Origin: Deltaproteobacteria bacterium
GTDB lineage: Bacteria; Desulfobacterota; Binatia; UBA12015
Direction of reading: 5' to 3'
Length of the DNA stretch: 48,103 bases
NCBI GenBank assembly: GCA_016874795.1
Contig: VGTG01000024.1
Coordinates: forward strand, 1-48,103
The notes below the pieces were generated by a model, which was given only the letters and a program-made list of their open reading frames with translations, had not been told where the DNA came from and made no database searches. The translations under genes and the position numbers were made by a program. Of this stretch, positions 1-7,948 are shown piece by piece. The stretch's first letter is position 1, and every line of letters begins with the position of its first letter.

Positions 1-72
1 AAGATCAAGATGCGGAAGATCGACGGTTGGGAGGAGATGCCGAAGCGAGCGACGAAGCGCGAGGCAGCATAG
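1..72 (+). CDS. C-terminal tail of a truncated ORF, possibly a transposase
   Basis: An open frame enters the window from the left edge and ends at the TAG at 70-72, leaving 23 residues. The tail is basic (it includes IDGWEEMPKR). I cannot assign a family from it. An inverted-repeat-like sequence ending in a gtgtctgtcaagtggtgt motif (minus-strand reading) lies about 20-55 bp downstream. That position fits the 3' end of an insertion-sequence transposase, perhaps of the IS256/Mutator type. This is inferred from layout and a recalled resemblance of the terminus, not from domain evidence. Confidence 0.3.
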   Translation, partial: KIKMRKIDGWEEMPKRATKREAA

Positions 73-91
73 GTAAGGGAAGCGCCGGAGA

Positions 92-128
92 CGTCAATCC
101 ACTTTTACACCACTTGACAGACACTACC
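92..128. repeat. Putative insertion-sequence terminus
   Basis: AT-richer stretch (ccacttttacaccacttga at its core) in otherwise very GC-rich DNA, directly downstream of the truncated ORF. Read on the minus strand it is a gtgtctgtcaagtggtgt-type end, which I associate with IS256-like elements. The other terminus lies outside the window, so the inverted repeat cannot be confirmed. The rest of 129-370 shows no convincing gene; a TTGACA at 243-248 has no good -10 partner. Confidence 0.3.
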
Positions 129-370
129 TTGGCCCGACCGTGAGGGCGGGGGAGTCGAGAGACTGCAGCGGAACCGGGACTGGACGCTTCGCCAAGGGCG
201 TCGCGCGACTCGGGATCAGGTCGAACGACGCGGCGTGCCCTTTTGACACGCTGCGCGCGGCACGGTCAAGCGTTTGTTCGAGGGCGGTCGCCGCGGTCGG
301 TCGTCTCGCTTGCCGAGACGGCCGCGTCCGGGCCCGCGGTCGTCGCAGCCGTGTGGTACGTCCCACGCCG

Positions 371-1602
371 ATGCGTCGACTCGTCCGGACCGCGTTCACG
401 CTGCTCCTGGTCGTCTGCGTGTCGCTCCTTCTGTGCGAGGCGGTCGTGCGCGCGTACTTCGCGATCCTCGTCGGCCCGCGGCTGCTCCTCTACGGAACGC
501 CCTGGCATCGCGATCAGCTCGCCTCCTCGGTCACGGCCGCGGCGCGCGAGCAGAACCTCCTGCAAGTGCATCGGAACGACGTCGGCGGCTACCGCTCCTA
601 CGCGGGCGGCGACAGCGGTGCGTACAGCAAGTACTTCCCGCACGAAGCGAAGGTCGGGCTCGGCCCGGGCGGCGAGCGCTTCGACGTCCGCATCAACAAC
701 CACGGCTTTCGCGGCGGGGACTTCGCGGTCGCGAAGCCGCCGGGCGTGATCCGCGTCGTGACGCTCGGCGCGTCGTCGACGTTCGGCTACTCGAACCGCG
801 ACGACGAGACGTATCCCCATCGCCTCGAGCAGATCCTGAACGAGCGCGGCGGCGGACGGCGCTTCGAGGTGATCAACATCGCGTCCCGCACGCGACGAGC
901 CACAACATCCTGGCACTCCTCCGCGCGGAGGGTCTCGCGCTCGCTCCGGACTGGCTCACCTTCTACGAGGGCGCGAACGACAGCGCGATGGTGCCGCCCG
1001 CGACGGATCCTCTCGGGATCGCGTGGGAGACGGTGCGCGCGCACTCGGTGCTCGGGGAGTTCCTGACCGCGATCGTGCCCGCCGCGCCGGGAGGCGACGC
1101 GGAGATCTGGAGCCCGCGGTTCGCCGAGCGTCGGACGCGCGAGTTTCTCGAGAACCTCGAAGCGATCGCCGACGCGACGCGCGAAGCAGGCGCTCGCTTC
1201 CTCGTGATCACGCAGCAGATCAAGAGCCGCACGATCGAGCCGCAGGCTCTGCGCGGCGTCACCTACGCGGAGGAGGTCGAGCGCGTGCGTGCTTCGCTCG
1301 TCGCGGGCGAGATCGGGCCGGGAAAGCACGGACCGTCGCTCGACGCCGGAGCGCGGCTCGCACGGATTCTCGACACCTCGCGCATTCTCCTGATCCACGA
1401 CCGCCTCGTCGCGGAGGAGATCCGCTGGGCGAAGGAGCGCGGCATTCCGGTTGCGGACGCGCGCGCCGCGCTCGACCAGCGCCGCGATCTCCTGAGCAGC
1501 TGGGTGCACCTCCTGCCCGAGGCGAACGAGATCGTCGCCGAGACCGTCGCGGACGTGATCCTGTCGCAGACGAGCTCCCGCGCGCCGGACGACGCGACTT
1601 GA
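371..1602 (+). pseudogene. Membrane-anchored SGNH/GDSL hydrolase, one frameshift
   Basis: Start ATG at 371 gives MRRLVRTAF followed by one hydrophobic segment (about residues 6-32), an N-terminal membrane anchor or uncleaved signal. SGNH blocks are visible: TLGASSTFGY (nucleophile Ser block), a GVPHATSHN-like block, YEGANDS (block III, Gly/Asn) and WVHLLPEAN (block V His). The reading frame changes at about 881. Up to there the frame reads ...FEVINI; from 883 it continues as VPHATSHNILALL in another frame. Restoring one lost G (atcgcgtc to atcggcgtc) gives an uninterrupted protein of about 410 aa. Coding quality is excellent on both sides, so this is either a very recent mutation or a sequence error. 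Such hydrolases deacetylate or esterify surface glycans, which fits the glycosyltransferase genes downstream; the substrate is unknown. Confidence 0.72.
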
Positions 1603-1634
1603 GCGATCCGGACCCGGCGCATAGGGTGCCGCGC

Positions 1635-2699
1635 ATGGCTCATCGCGTGATCGTGTGGGGAACGGGCAACGTCGGAAAGCCCGCGCTGCGGACGGTCGTC
1701 TCGAATCCGGCGCTCGAGCTCGCGGGCGTGATCGTCTCGAACCCGGCGAAGGTCGGCCGCGACGCGGGCGAGCTCTGCGGCCTCGGACGACTCGGCGTGA
1801 CGGCGACGAACGACGTCGCCGCGGCGCTCGCTTCGGGCGCGGATGCGGTCGCATACTGCGCTTCCGGCGACTTCCGTCCGAACGAGGCTCTCGACGACGT
1901 CGAGCGCGTGCTCCGCGCGGGGCTGAGCGTCGTCTCGACGTCGATCTATCCGCTCTACGATCCGACCTCCGCGCCGCCCGAGATCCGCGAGCGCATGGAG
2001 GCCGCGTGCCGCGCCGGAAGGAGCTCGTGCTTCGTCTCGGGCATCGACCCGGGCTTCATCAACGACATCGTGCCGGTCGTGCTCTCCGGACTCTGCGAGG
2101 AGATCCGCGAGATCCGCGCGTACGAGCTCTTCAACTACGCCTACTACGACCAGCCCGACGCGGTGCGGAACCTCGTCGGCTTCGGCGGGCCGATGGACCA
2201 GGTGCCGCTGATGGTCCTGCCGGGAGTGCCGACGAGCGTGTGGGGCGGTCCGATCCGCTTGATCGCGCGCGGGCTCGGCGTCGAGCTCGAGGAGATCCGC
2301 GAGGTGGTCGAGCGGCGTCCGCTCGAGCGCACCGTCACGAACCGCATGGGCACGTTCGAGGCGGGAACCCAGGGTGCCCTCCGCTTCGAGGTCCAGGGGA
2401 TCGTCGGGGGCGAGCCGCGCATCGTGATCGAGCACGTCACGCGCATCGACGACGACACCGCGCCGGACTGGCCGAAGCCGGAGGAGGGCTCGGGTGCCCA
2501 CGGCGTCAAGCTGATCGGCCGGCCCAACGTCCACGTCCGGATCGAGTCCGAGGACGAGAGCGGCGACCGCGCCGGCGGCGGCAACGCGACGGCGGCGGCG
2601 CGGATCGTCAACGCGATTCCGTTCGTCTGCGCGGCCGAGCCGGGGTTGCTCGACGCCCTCTCCGTACCGCTTCAGGTCGGCCGCGGCCTCCTTCGTTGA
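1635..2699 (+). CDS. NAD(P)-dependent DapB-fold oxidoreductase (diaminopentanoate dehydrogenase-like)
   Basis: A 354-residue protein starting at ATG 1635. The N-terminus VIVWGTGNVGKPALR carries the Gly-rich Rossmann motif (GTGNVG, about residues 8-13), followed by a GVIVSNPAKVGRDAGEL segment. This is the pattern of dihydrodipicolinate-reductase-like and 2,4-diaminopentanoate dehydrogenase-like proteins, often annotated in environmental genomes beside acyl-CoA genes. SGIDPGFIND in the middle is typical of this subfamily. The C-terminal half is presumably the substrate domain. The true substrate cannot be read from sequence. It lies 32 bp after the SGNH gene and ends within a 20-bp tandem repeat. 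Confidence 0.75.
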   Translation: MAHRVIVWGTGNVGKPALRTVVSNPALELAGVIVSNPAKVGRDAGELCGLGRLGVTATNDVAAALASGADAVAYCASGDFRPNEALDDVERVLRAGLSVVSTSIYPLYDPTSAPPEIRERMEAACRAGRSSCFVSGIDPGFINDIVPVVLSGLCEEIREIRAYELFNYAYYDQPDAVRNLVGFGGPMDQVPLMVLPGVPTSVWGGPIRLIARGLGVELEEIREVVERRPLERTVTNRMGTFEAGTQGALRFEVQGIVGGEPRIVIEHVTRIDDDTAPDWPKPEEGSGAHGVKLIGRPNVHVRIESEDESGDRAGGGNATAAARIVNAIPFVCAAEPGLLDALSVPLQVGRGLLR

Positions 2700-2730
2700 G
2701 CTCGAAGCTCCTTCGCTGAGCTCGAAGCTC
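2691..2730. repeat. Two tandem copies of a 20-bp unit across a stop codon
   Basis: cttcgttgagctcgaagctc (2691-2710) is followed directly by a copy with one T-to-C change (2711-2730). The first copy includes the TGA stop (2697-2699) of the upstream gene. The unit contains a small inverted repeat (gagc/gctc). It looks like a slippage duplication; a weak terminator role is possible but there is no T tract. Confidence 0.7.
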
Positions 2731-2782
2731 GTCGGCGGCCGTCGATTCTGGTACTACGGGCGGCCGTAAGGAGGAGGACGTC

Positions 2783-3220
2783 GTGAGCAGCGAGCAGCAC
2801 TGGGAGATCGACCCGGAGTCGATCCTGAGCCAGCGATTCGATGACGAGGTGGTGGCGATCAACCTGAAGGTCGGCGTGTACTACAGCCTGCGCGGGGCGG
2901 CCGCCGTCGTCTGGTCGGCGCTCGAGGCCCGTGCGGATCGGCGCGGCGTGCTCGGCGCGATCCAGGCGAGGTACGAGGGCGACGAGCAGCAGCATGCGCC
3001 CGAGGTCGACCGGTTCCTGGCCGAGCTTTCGTCGGAGGGGCTGATCACGCCGCGACCCGGCGCTGGAGCGGCACCGGTCCCGGATTCCGAGAACGCCGGG
3101 CGCATTGCGTTCGTCGCTCCCGTGCTCGAGAAGTTCAGCGACATGCAGGATCTCCTCCTGCTCGATCCGATCCACGACGTCGACGAGGACGGCCTTCCCT
3201 CCGGACGCAGCGCCGACTGA
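2783..3220 (+). CDS. PqqD-family (RRE-like) protein with conserved-looking C-terminal tail
   Basis: A GTG start at 2783 sits behind a strong ribosome binding site (aaggaggagg, 2768-2777), giving 145 aa. Residues about 14-90 have the PqqD fold pattern: SQRFDDEVVAINLKVGVYYSLRG, then VVWSALE, then a helical wing ending in FLAELSSEGLI. PqqD domains bind leader peptides of ribosomally made peptides and hand them to modifying enzymes. Unusually, a low-complexity linker (91-105) leads to a tail (about 106-138). The tail carries F110-x-x-P113-x-L115, then DMQ (120-122), four leucines and DPIHDVDE (128-135). Its F-x-x-P-x-L start resembles the Y-x-x-P-x-L core of lasso-type leader peptides, so the protein may carry its own substrate-like segment. 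The kinase gene begins 3 bp after the stop, so the two are surely co-transcribed. Confidence 0.85.
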   Translation: MSSEQHWEIDPESILSQRFDDEVVAINLKVGVYYSLRGAAAVVWSALEARADRRGVLGAIQARYEGDEQQHAPEVDRFLAELSSEGLITPRPGAGAAPVPDSENAGRIAFVAPVLEKFSDMQDLLLLDPIHDVDEDGLPSGRSAD

Positions 3221-3223
3221 AGC

Positions 3224-4315
3224 GTGACCGCAGGGAGCCCAGCGCCGGCGACGCTCGCGCCCTCCGCCGAAGAGCTGGTCCGCGCCCTCGCGGTCGCCGA
3301 CGAAGCTCTGGCCGAAGCAGGGCGATCCTGCGGCGAAGCAAGGCACCGTCTGGAGGTCTCCGGCGAGTCGATCGATCTCGTCTTCGCGGGCGAGCGCCTC
3401 GCCGAAGGCGTCGTCCCGAGCTTCGCGCACAAGGAGCGATCGTCGAACGGCGGTGCGCCCGCGCTCACGATCCAGCTATGCGACGCGGCGACGAGCGGAC
3501 GCGCGATCCCGCTGCCGCCGTGCCTCGAGGAGGCGTCCCTTCGTCGCGCCGAGTTCCCGACCTACCGCAGCCGTCGGATCGAGGCGCTCTACGACTGGGA
3601 CCGCCGCGTCCTCCACATGCTCGATCGCGAGCTTCGCCGCGCGATCTACTGGACCGAGGACGCGGCTGCCGTGCCGCTCTGGGAGCACGCGGGCTCGCTG
3701 CGGCAGATCCTCGTGTGGTGGCTTCGCGACGGACCGCTCCAGCTTCTGCACGCCGGTGCGGTCGGGCGCGAGGACGGCGGCGTCCTGCTGGTCGGGCGGA
3801 GCGGCTCGGGGAAATCGACCTCGACCGCGGCGTGCGTCGCCTCGGGGCTCCGCATCGTCGGCGACGACACGGTACTCGCGCGCGCGGATCCGTTCCCCGT
3901 CGCGGAAAGCCTCTACGGGAGCGTCAAGCTCACGCCGGACGGGCTCGAGCGCTTCCCGGCGCTGGGTGCACGCGCGGCGAACGAAGGCCGCGACGCGGAC
4001 GAGAAGGCGATCGTCTACCTGAGCGAAGCTCTCCCGGGAAAGCTCGTCGAAGCGCTTCCGCTGCGCGCTCTTCTGATCCCGAAGATCGTCGCGCGCGCGG
4101 AAGCGCGCCTCTTGCCCGCTCGACCGGCGCAGGGCCTCCTCGCGCTCGCGCCGAGCACTCTCTTCCAGGCGAACGGCGCGCACCGCGGCGCGTTCCGCGT
4201 GCTCGCGCAGATCGTCGAGAAGCTTCCGGCGTACGTCCTCGAGGTCGGGACGGATGCGACGCAGATCCCGCGCGTGATCGAGGCGCTGCTCGACGGCGAG
4301 GTGCCGCGTGGCTGA
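3224..4315 (+). CDS. HprK-related serine kinase (HPr-rel-A type)
   Basis: A 363-residue protein with a GTG start at 3224, three bases after the PqqD gene. The C-terminal half holds an HPr-kinase-like P-loop: GRSGSGKS at about 190-197, preceded by LLHAGAVG, and a VGDDTVLA acidic motif at about 214-221. The N-terminal about 110 residues are less conserved and include IRRAEFPTYRSRRIEAL-like text typical of 'HprK-related kinase A' rather than true HPr kinase. No HPr/PTS gene is near. Homologous kinases in lasso-peptide clusters phosphorylate the precursor peptide, which suggests a peptide or protein substrate here, possibly the PqqD tail. That last point is inference. It overlaps the next gene by 8 bp. 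Confidence 0.85.
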   Translation: MTAGSPAPATLAPSAEELVRALAVADEALAEAGRSCGEARHRLEVSGESIDLVFAGERLAEGVVPSFAHKERSSNGGAPALTIQLCDAATSGRAIPLPPCLEEASLRRAEFPTYRSRRIEALYDWDRRVLHMLDRELRRAIYWTEDAAAVPLWEHAGSLRQILVWWLRDGPLQLLHAGAVGREDGGVLLVGRSGSGKSTSTAACVASGLRIVGDDTVLARADPFPVAESLYGSVKLTPDGLERFPALGARAANEGRDADEKAIVYLSEALPGKLVEALPLRALLIPKIVARAEARLLPARPAQGLLALAPSTLFQANGAHRGAFRVLAQIVEKLPAYVLEVGTDATQIPRVIEALLDGEVPRG

Positions 4316-5060
4316 AGGCGTCGCTCTCGGCTCGCCGACTCTGCCGGGCGTCTCCGTCGTCGTCCCGGCGTACCAGGCAGCGGCGACGCTCGGCGCGGCT
4401 CTCGAGAGCATCCTCGCGCAGGAGCGGGGCGCGGACGAGATCCTCGTCGTCGACGACGGCTCCACGGACGGATCGAGCGACGTCGCGGCGCGGTTCGAGG
4501 GCGTGACCGTCCTCCGGCAGCCGAACCAGGGCGACGCGGCCGCGCGGAACGCCGGCGTCCGCGTGGCGCGCGGAGCTTTTCTCGCGTTCCTCGACGCGGA
4601 CGACGTATGGATGCCGGAGAAGATCCGCGTGCAGCTCGGCTTCCTCGAGGCGCATCCCGAGGCGGACGCGGTCCTCGCCCACCACCGCGAGGTCCTCGCG
4701 CCGGGTGCGGTGCCGCCGCCGGGGTTCCGCCGCGAGCTCCTCGAAGGAGCCCATCCGGGACGTCTCCTGGGAACGCTCGTCGCTCGCCGCCGTGCGTTCG
4801 AGCGCGTCGGGCTGCTCGATCCCTCGTATCGCTCGGGCAGCGACAGCGATTGGTTCTTTCGCGCGAGCGACGCGCGCCTCGTGATGCCGATGCTTCCCGA
4901 CGTCCTCCTGGAGCGGCGCGTGCGCTCCGACAGCCTGACGGCTGGCGCCGCGGTCCGGAACGTCCACGCCGAGCTCCTGCGCGCCGCGCCCGCTTCGCTG
5001 CGCCGCAAGACCGTGGCGAGCGCCGGGCAGGGATCCGGTACGGACGGCACGGGCGCGTGA
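4308..5060 (+). CDS. Family 2 glycosyltransferase
   Basis: A 250-residue GT-A protein with a GTG start at 4308, overlapping the kinase stop. It opens with VSVVVPAYQAAATLGAAL, then EILVVDDGSTDGS (nucleotide-binding Asp), NQGDAAARNAG, and the DADD metal motif (FLDADDVW). The acceptor part contains GSDSDWFFRA, matching the ED/DxD-W position of GT2 enzymes. No membrane segment is visible, so it is cytoplasmic and transfers a sugar from a nucleotide donor. Sequence similarity to the two GT domains of the next gene suggests local duplication. The next gene starts at the GTGA overlap, implying translational coupling. Confidence 0.87.
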   Translation: MAEGVALGSPTLPGVSVVVPAYQAAATLGAALESILAQERGADEILVVDDGSTDGSSDVAARFEGVTVLRQPNQGDAAARNAGVRVARGAFLAFLDADDVWMPEKIRVQLGFLEAHPEADAVLAHHREVLAPGAVPPPGFRRELLEGAHPGRLLGTLVARRRAFERVGLLDPSYRSGSDSDWFFRASDARLVMPMLPDVLLERRVRSDSLTAGAAVRNVHAELLRAAPASLRRKTVASAGQGSGTDGTGA

Positions 5061-6406
5061 ACGCCTCCCGAGCGCTCACCGTCAGCGTGATCGTCCCGGT
5101 GTTCAACGGCGCGGACTACCTCGCGGAGGCGCTCGCGAACATCGCGGCGCAGGATCGCCCGCCGGACGAGGTCGTCGTGATCGACGACGGCTCGACCGAC
5201 GCCTCCGCCGAGATTGCGCGGAGCGCTCCGGGAGTGCGCGTCGTCTCGCAGGCGAACCAGGGGCACGGCGGCGCGCGCAACGCGGGGATCGCGGCCACGT
5301 CCGGAGACGTGATCGCGTTCCTCGATCACGACGACCGCTGGACGCTCGACAAGCTGCGCGTGCAGGTCGGCCACCTCGAGGATCACCCGGAGATCGGTGT
5401 CGTCCTCGCGCGTCAACGCATGCTGCTCGAGGCCGGATTCGAGCGCCCCGCCTGGATGGCGAAGCGTGCTCTCGACGAGCCCGAGGCCGCGCCGATCCCT
5501 TCGGCGCTCGTCGCACGGCGCGCCGTCTTCGACGGGGTCGGTGGCTTCGATCCGACGTTTCGCATGGCGTGCGACACGGACTGGCTCTTCCGCGCGCGCG
5601 ACGCCGGTGTCTCGATCGCCTGGGTGCCGGACGTGCTCGTGCTGCGCCGCGTGCACCGCGGCAACATGAGCAACGCGACCGCCGCCGGGAAGCAGGAGTT
5701 CCTGCGCGTGCTGCACGGGTCCGTCCGGCGGAAGGCGCGCCCACGAGAGACCTCACCGCGCGTCAGCGTCGTGATCCCCGCGTTCAACGCGGAGCGCTTT
5801 CTCGGCGCGGCGATCGAGAGCGCGCTCGCGCAGTCTCCAGCCCCGCTCGAGGTCCTCGTCGTCGACGACGGCTCGACCGACGGGACGGCCGCGGTCGCGC
5901 GATCGCACGACGTGCGCTACGCGCACCAGGAGAACGCCGGTGTCGCCGCCGCGGCGAACCTCGGCGCGTCTCTTGCGCACGGCGATTTCCTGGCGTTCGT
6001 CGACGCGGACGACGTGTGGCTTCCGGGGAAGCTCGCGCGGCAGCTCGCGCGGCTCGAAGCGGAGCCGGGGCTCGAGGCGGTCTTCGGCCGCGTGCGCGAG
6101 GTGGACCTGCGCGCGCCCTCCGGCGCTCCGGCGCGCGAGGAAGCGTTCGTCGCGCGTTTGACGATGCTCATCCGCCGCGACGCTTTCGGGCGCGTCGGGC
6201 CGTTCGATCCGCGTTTCCGGATCGGGGAGTTCGTCGAGTGGTTCGGGCGCGCGGAGGAGAAGGGGCTTCGTCACGCGACTCTACCGGACGTCGTTGCCGA
6301 GCGCAGAATTCACGGAGCCAACATGGGCATCGTCGATCGCGCTCGGCGCGGCGAGTATTTGCTCGCGCTGAAATCCGTTCTCGACCGTCGTCGGCGCGTC
6401 TCCTGA
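5057..6406 (+). CDS. Bifunctional protein with two GT2 glycosyltransferase domains
   Basis: A 449-residue protein starting at GTG 5057 (GTGA overlap with the previous stop). Domain 1 (about 1-225) has VSVIVPVFNGADYL, VVVIDDGSTDAS, NQGHGGARNAG, FLDHDDRW and MACDTDWLFRA. Domain 2 (about 233-449) has VSVVIPAFNAERFL, VLVVDDGSTDGT, FVDADDVW and GEFVEWFGRA. Domain 1 has DHDD where domain 2 and the neighbour have DADD, so donor or acceptor preference may differ. Both keep the key acidic residues. Three related GT2 domains in 2.1 kb suggest assembly of a short oligosaccharide on a shared acceptor. The protein is soluble and cytoplasmic. Confidence 0.88.
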   Translation: MNASRALTVSVIVPVFNGADYLAEALANIAAQDRPPDEVVVIDDGSTDASAEIARSAPGVRVVSQANQGHGGARNAGIAATSGDVIAFLDHDDRWTLDKLRVQVGHLEDHPEIGVVLARQRMLLEAGFERPAWMAKRALDEPEAAPIPSALVARRAVFDGVGGFDPTFRMACDTDWLFRARDAGVSIAWVPDVLVLRRVHRGNMSNATAAGKQEFLRVLHGSVRRKARPRETSPRVSVVIPAFNAERFLGAAIESALAQSPAPLEVLVVDDGSTDGTAAVARSHDVRYAHQENAGVAAAANLGASLAHGDFLAFVDADDVWLPGKLARQLARLEAEPGLEAVFGRVREVDLRAPSGAPAREEAFVARLTMLIRRDAFGRVGPFDPRFRIGEFVEWFGRAEEKGLRHATLPDVVAERRIHGANMGIVDRARRGEYLLALKSVLDRRRRVS

Positions 6407-6423
6407 GACTTCGAAGTCGAGCG

Positions 6424-7940
6424 ATGCCGCTTCGCGAGAACCGCTGCCGTCCGAGCCCGCGGCACGAGCTCATCCTGCGAGCGGCGCTCCTGGCGGGGGA
6501 GCCCACGCGTCGAGCGTACGAGGAGTGGCGTGCGCAGATCGACTTCCAGCAGATCGACCTCGGCACGCAGCCCCTCCTGCCGCTCGTCGCGCACAACCTT
6601 TAGCTCGACGCTTCGGACGCTCTGACGCCGCGCGTGAAGGCGGTGTACCGCTACGCGTGGCTGAAGAACCAGGTGCTCGCGGAGGGGACCGTGGCCCTTC
6701 TCGACGCGTTCGCCGCGGCCGGCATCGCGACGATGCTGCTGAAGGGAGCTGCGCTTCTTCCGTACTACGACGACGACTTCGGCCGCCGTCCGATGGACGA
6801 CTTCGACGTCCTCGTTCCCGCCGATCGCGCGAGCGAGGCGATCGACGTCCTCGTCTCGGCGGGCCTCCGTCCGAGCTTCCGTACGCCGCCCGAGCAGGTG
6901 AAGGAGCTCTACCTGCACCGCGCCTCCGGCTGGGGCTTCGACGACGGGCGCGGGCTCGAGATCGACCTCCACTGGCACATGCTCTACGCTTCGGTCACTC
7001 TCCGCGCCGACGACGACTTCTGGTCGGCTGCACGCGCGACCGAGTTTCGACGGAGGCCGACGCTCGTGCCGCATCCGAGCGATCTTCTGCTGAACGTCTG
7101 CGCGCACGGCTCCTACTGGAACCCGGTCCCGCCGATCCGCTGGGTGGCGGACGCGATGATGCTCCTCCGCCGGCTCGGATCGAGCTTCGACTGGGACCGG
7201 CTCGTCTCGCAGACCGTGAAGCATCGAATTCGCCCGCGATCCGGGATTGCCTCCGGTATCTGCGCGAGCACTTCGAAGCACCGGTGCCGGCCGAGGTCCT
7301 CCGCGCGCTGCGTCCTTCGCGGACGCCGCTCTTCGAGCGGGTCGAGTATCGAGCGCTGACGGTCGCCCCCACGGAGCGGACCTCGGCTCAGCGCGCCGCG
7401 CACGACTACGGCCGCTACCTCCGGCGCACGTTTCCGCCCGGACGGCGGATCGGGCCGTCCGTCCCGATCGAGTACCTGCGGCAGCTCTGGCAGCTTCCAC
7501 ACGCGTGGCAGGTGCCGGTGCAAGCGGCGTACTCCGCCCTCGGCCGGCCGGCGAAGCTCCGGCCGGTCGTCGCACCTCTCCTGCGACGCGGCGCGGACCT
7601 TGCGCGCGAAGCGCCCCGCTACCGGCTGGGAGACGAGCTGACGTTTGCGGCCGGCGGGAACGCGCGGCCGTACGAGAGCCTCGGCTGGTCGCGACCGGAG
7701 GAGACCGGGACGTGGACCACCGCGCGCGAAGCACGCGTGCGGCTTCCGCTGAAGTCGCCGCCGACCGCGCCGTCCGGCTTCGGGAGCGCGGCTTGCTCGG
7801 GACTCGCCATTGCGGTCCCACCGGTTCGTCGATGCGAGCGGGAGAATCAAGCGTTCCGGCGAGGGGCCGCCAGTCCGCGTCCGTCCGAAGGCTCTTCCGA
7901 CCGGCCGGGGCGCACGTTCTGCTCGAGCCCGGGCAGGCGC
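6424..7940 (+). pseudogene. Nucleotidyltransferase (NTP_transf_5-like), broken by in-frame stop and frameshift(s)
   Basis: ATG 6424 opens MPLRENRC... with LILRAALLAGEPTRRAYEEW, the usual N-terminus of this uncharacterised nucleotidyltransferase family. The same frame hits TAG at 6601-6603 after LLPLVAHNL and resumes at once with LDASDALTPRV and VYRYAWLKNQ. The core follows: MLLKGAALLPYY, then RPMDDFDVLVP (the metal-binding acidic pair) and LEIDLHWHM. Near 7228 the frame shifts by one lost base, after TVKHRI; family-like sequence continues as AIRDCLRYLREHFEAPVPAEV and later NARPYESLGWSRPEETGTW, a C-terminal beta-rich domain. Beyond about 7790 no frame reads convincingly, so the end is approximate. 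With the PqqD and HprK-like genes it completes an HPr-rel-A-type set. A GTG or CTG restart near 6634 could still make the catalytic core. Confidence 0.75.
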
Positions 7941-7948
7941 GCCGTACC

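Noticed and set aside
243-272. Sigma-70 promoter for the SGNH hydrolase gene
   Set aside because: TTGACA at 243-248 has no acceptable -10 element at 16-18 bp spacing.
3476-5716. Long minus-strand open frame opposite the kinase and GT genes
   Set aside because: Arg/Ala-rich antisense text without motifs; the plus strand carries clear, coupled genes with ribosome sites.
2783-7940. Lasso-peptide biosynthetic gene cluster
   Set aside because: PqqD, kinase and nucleotidyltransferase families fit, but there is no asparagine-synthetase-like cyclase, no transglutaminase-like protease and no short precursor ORF in the window.
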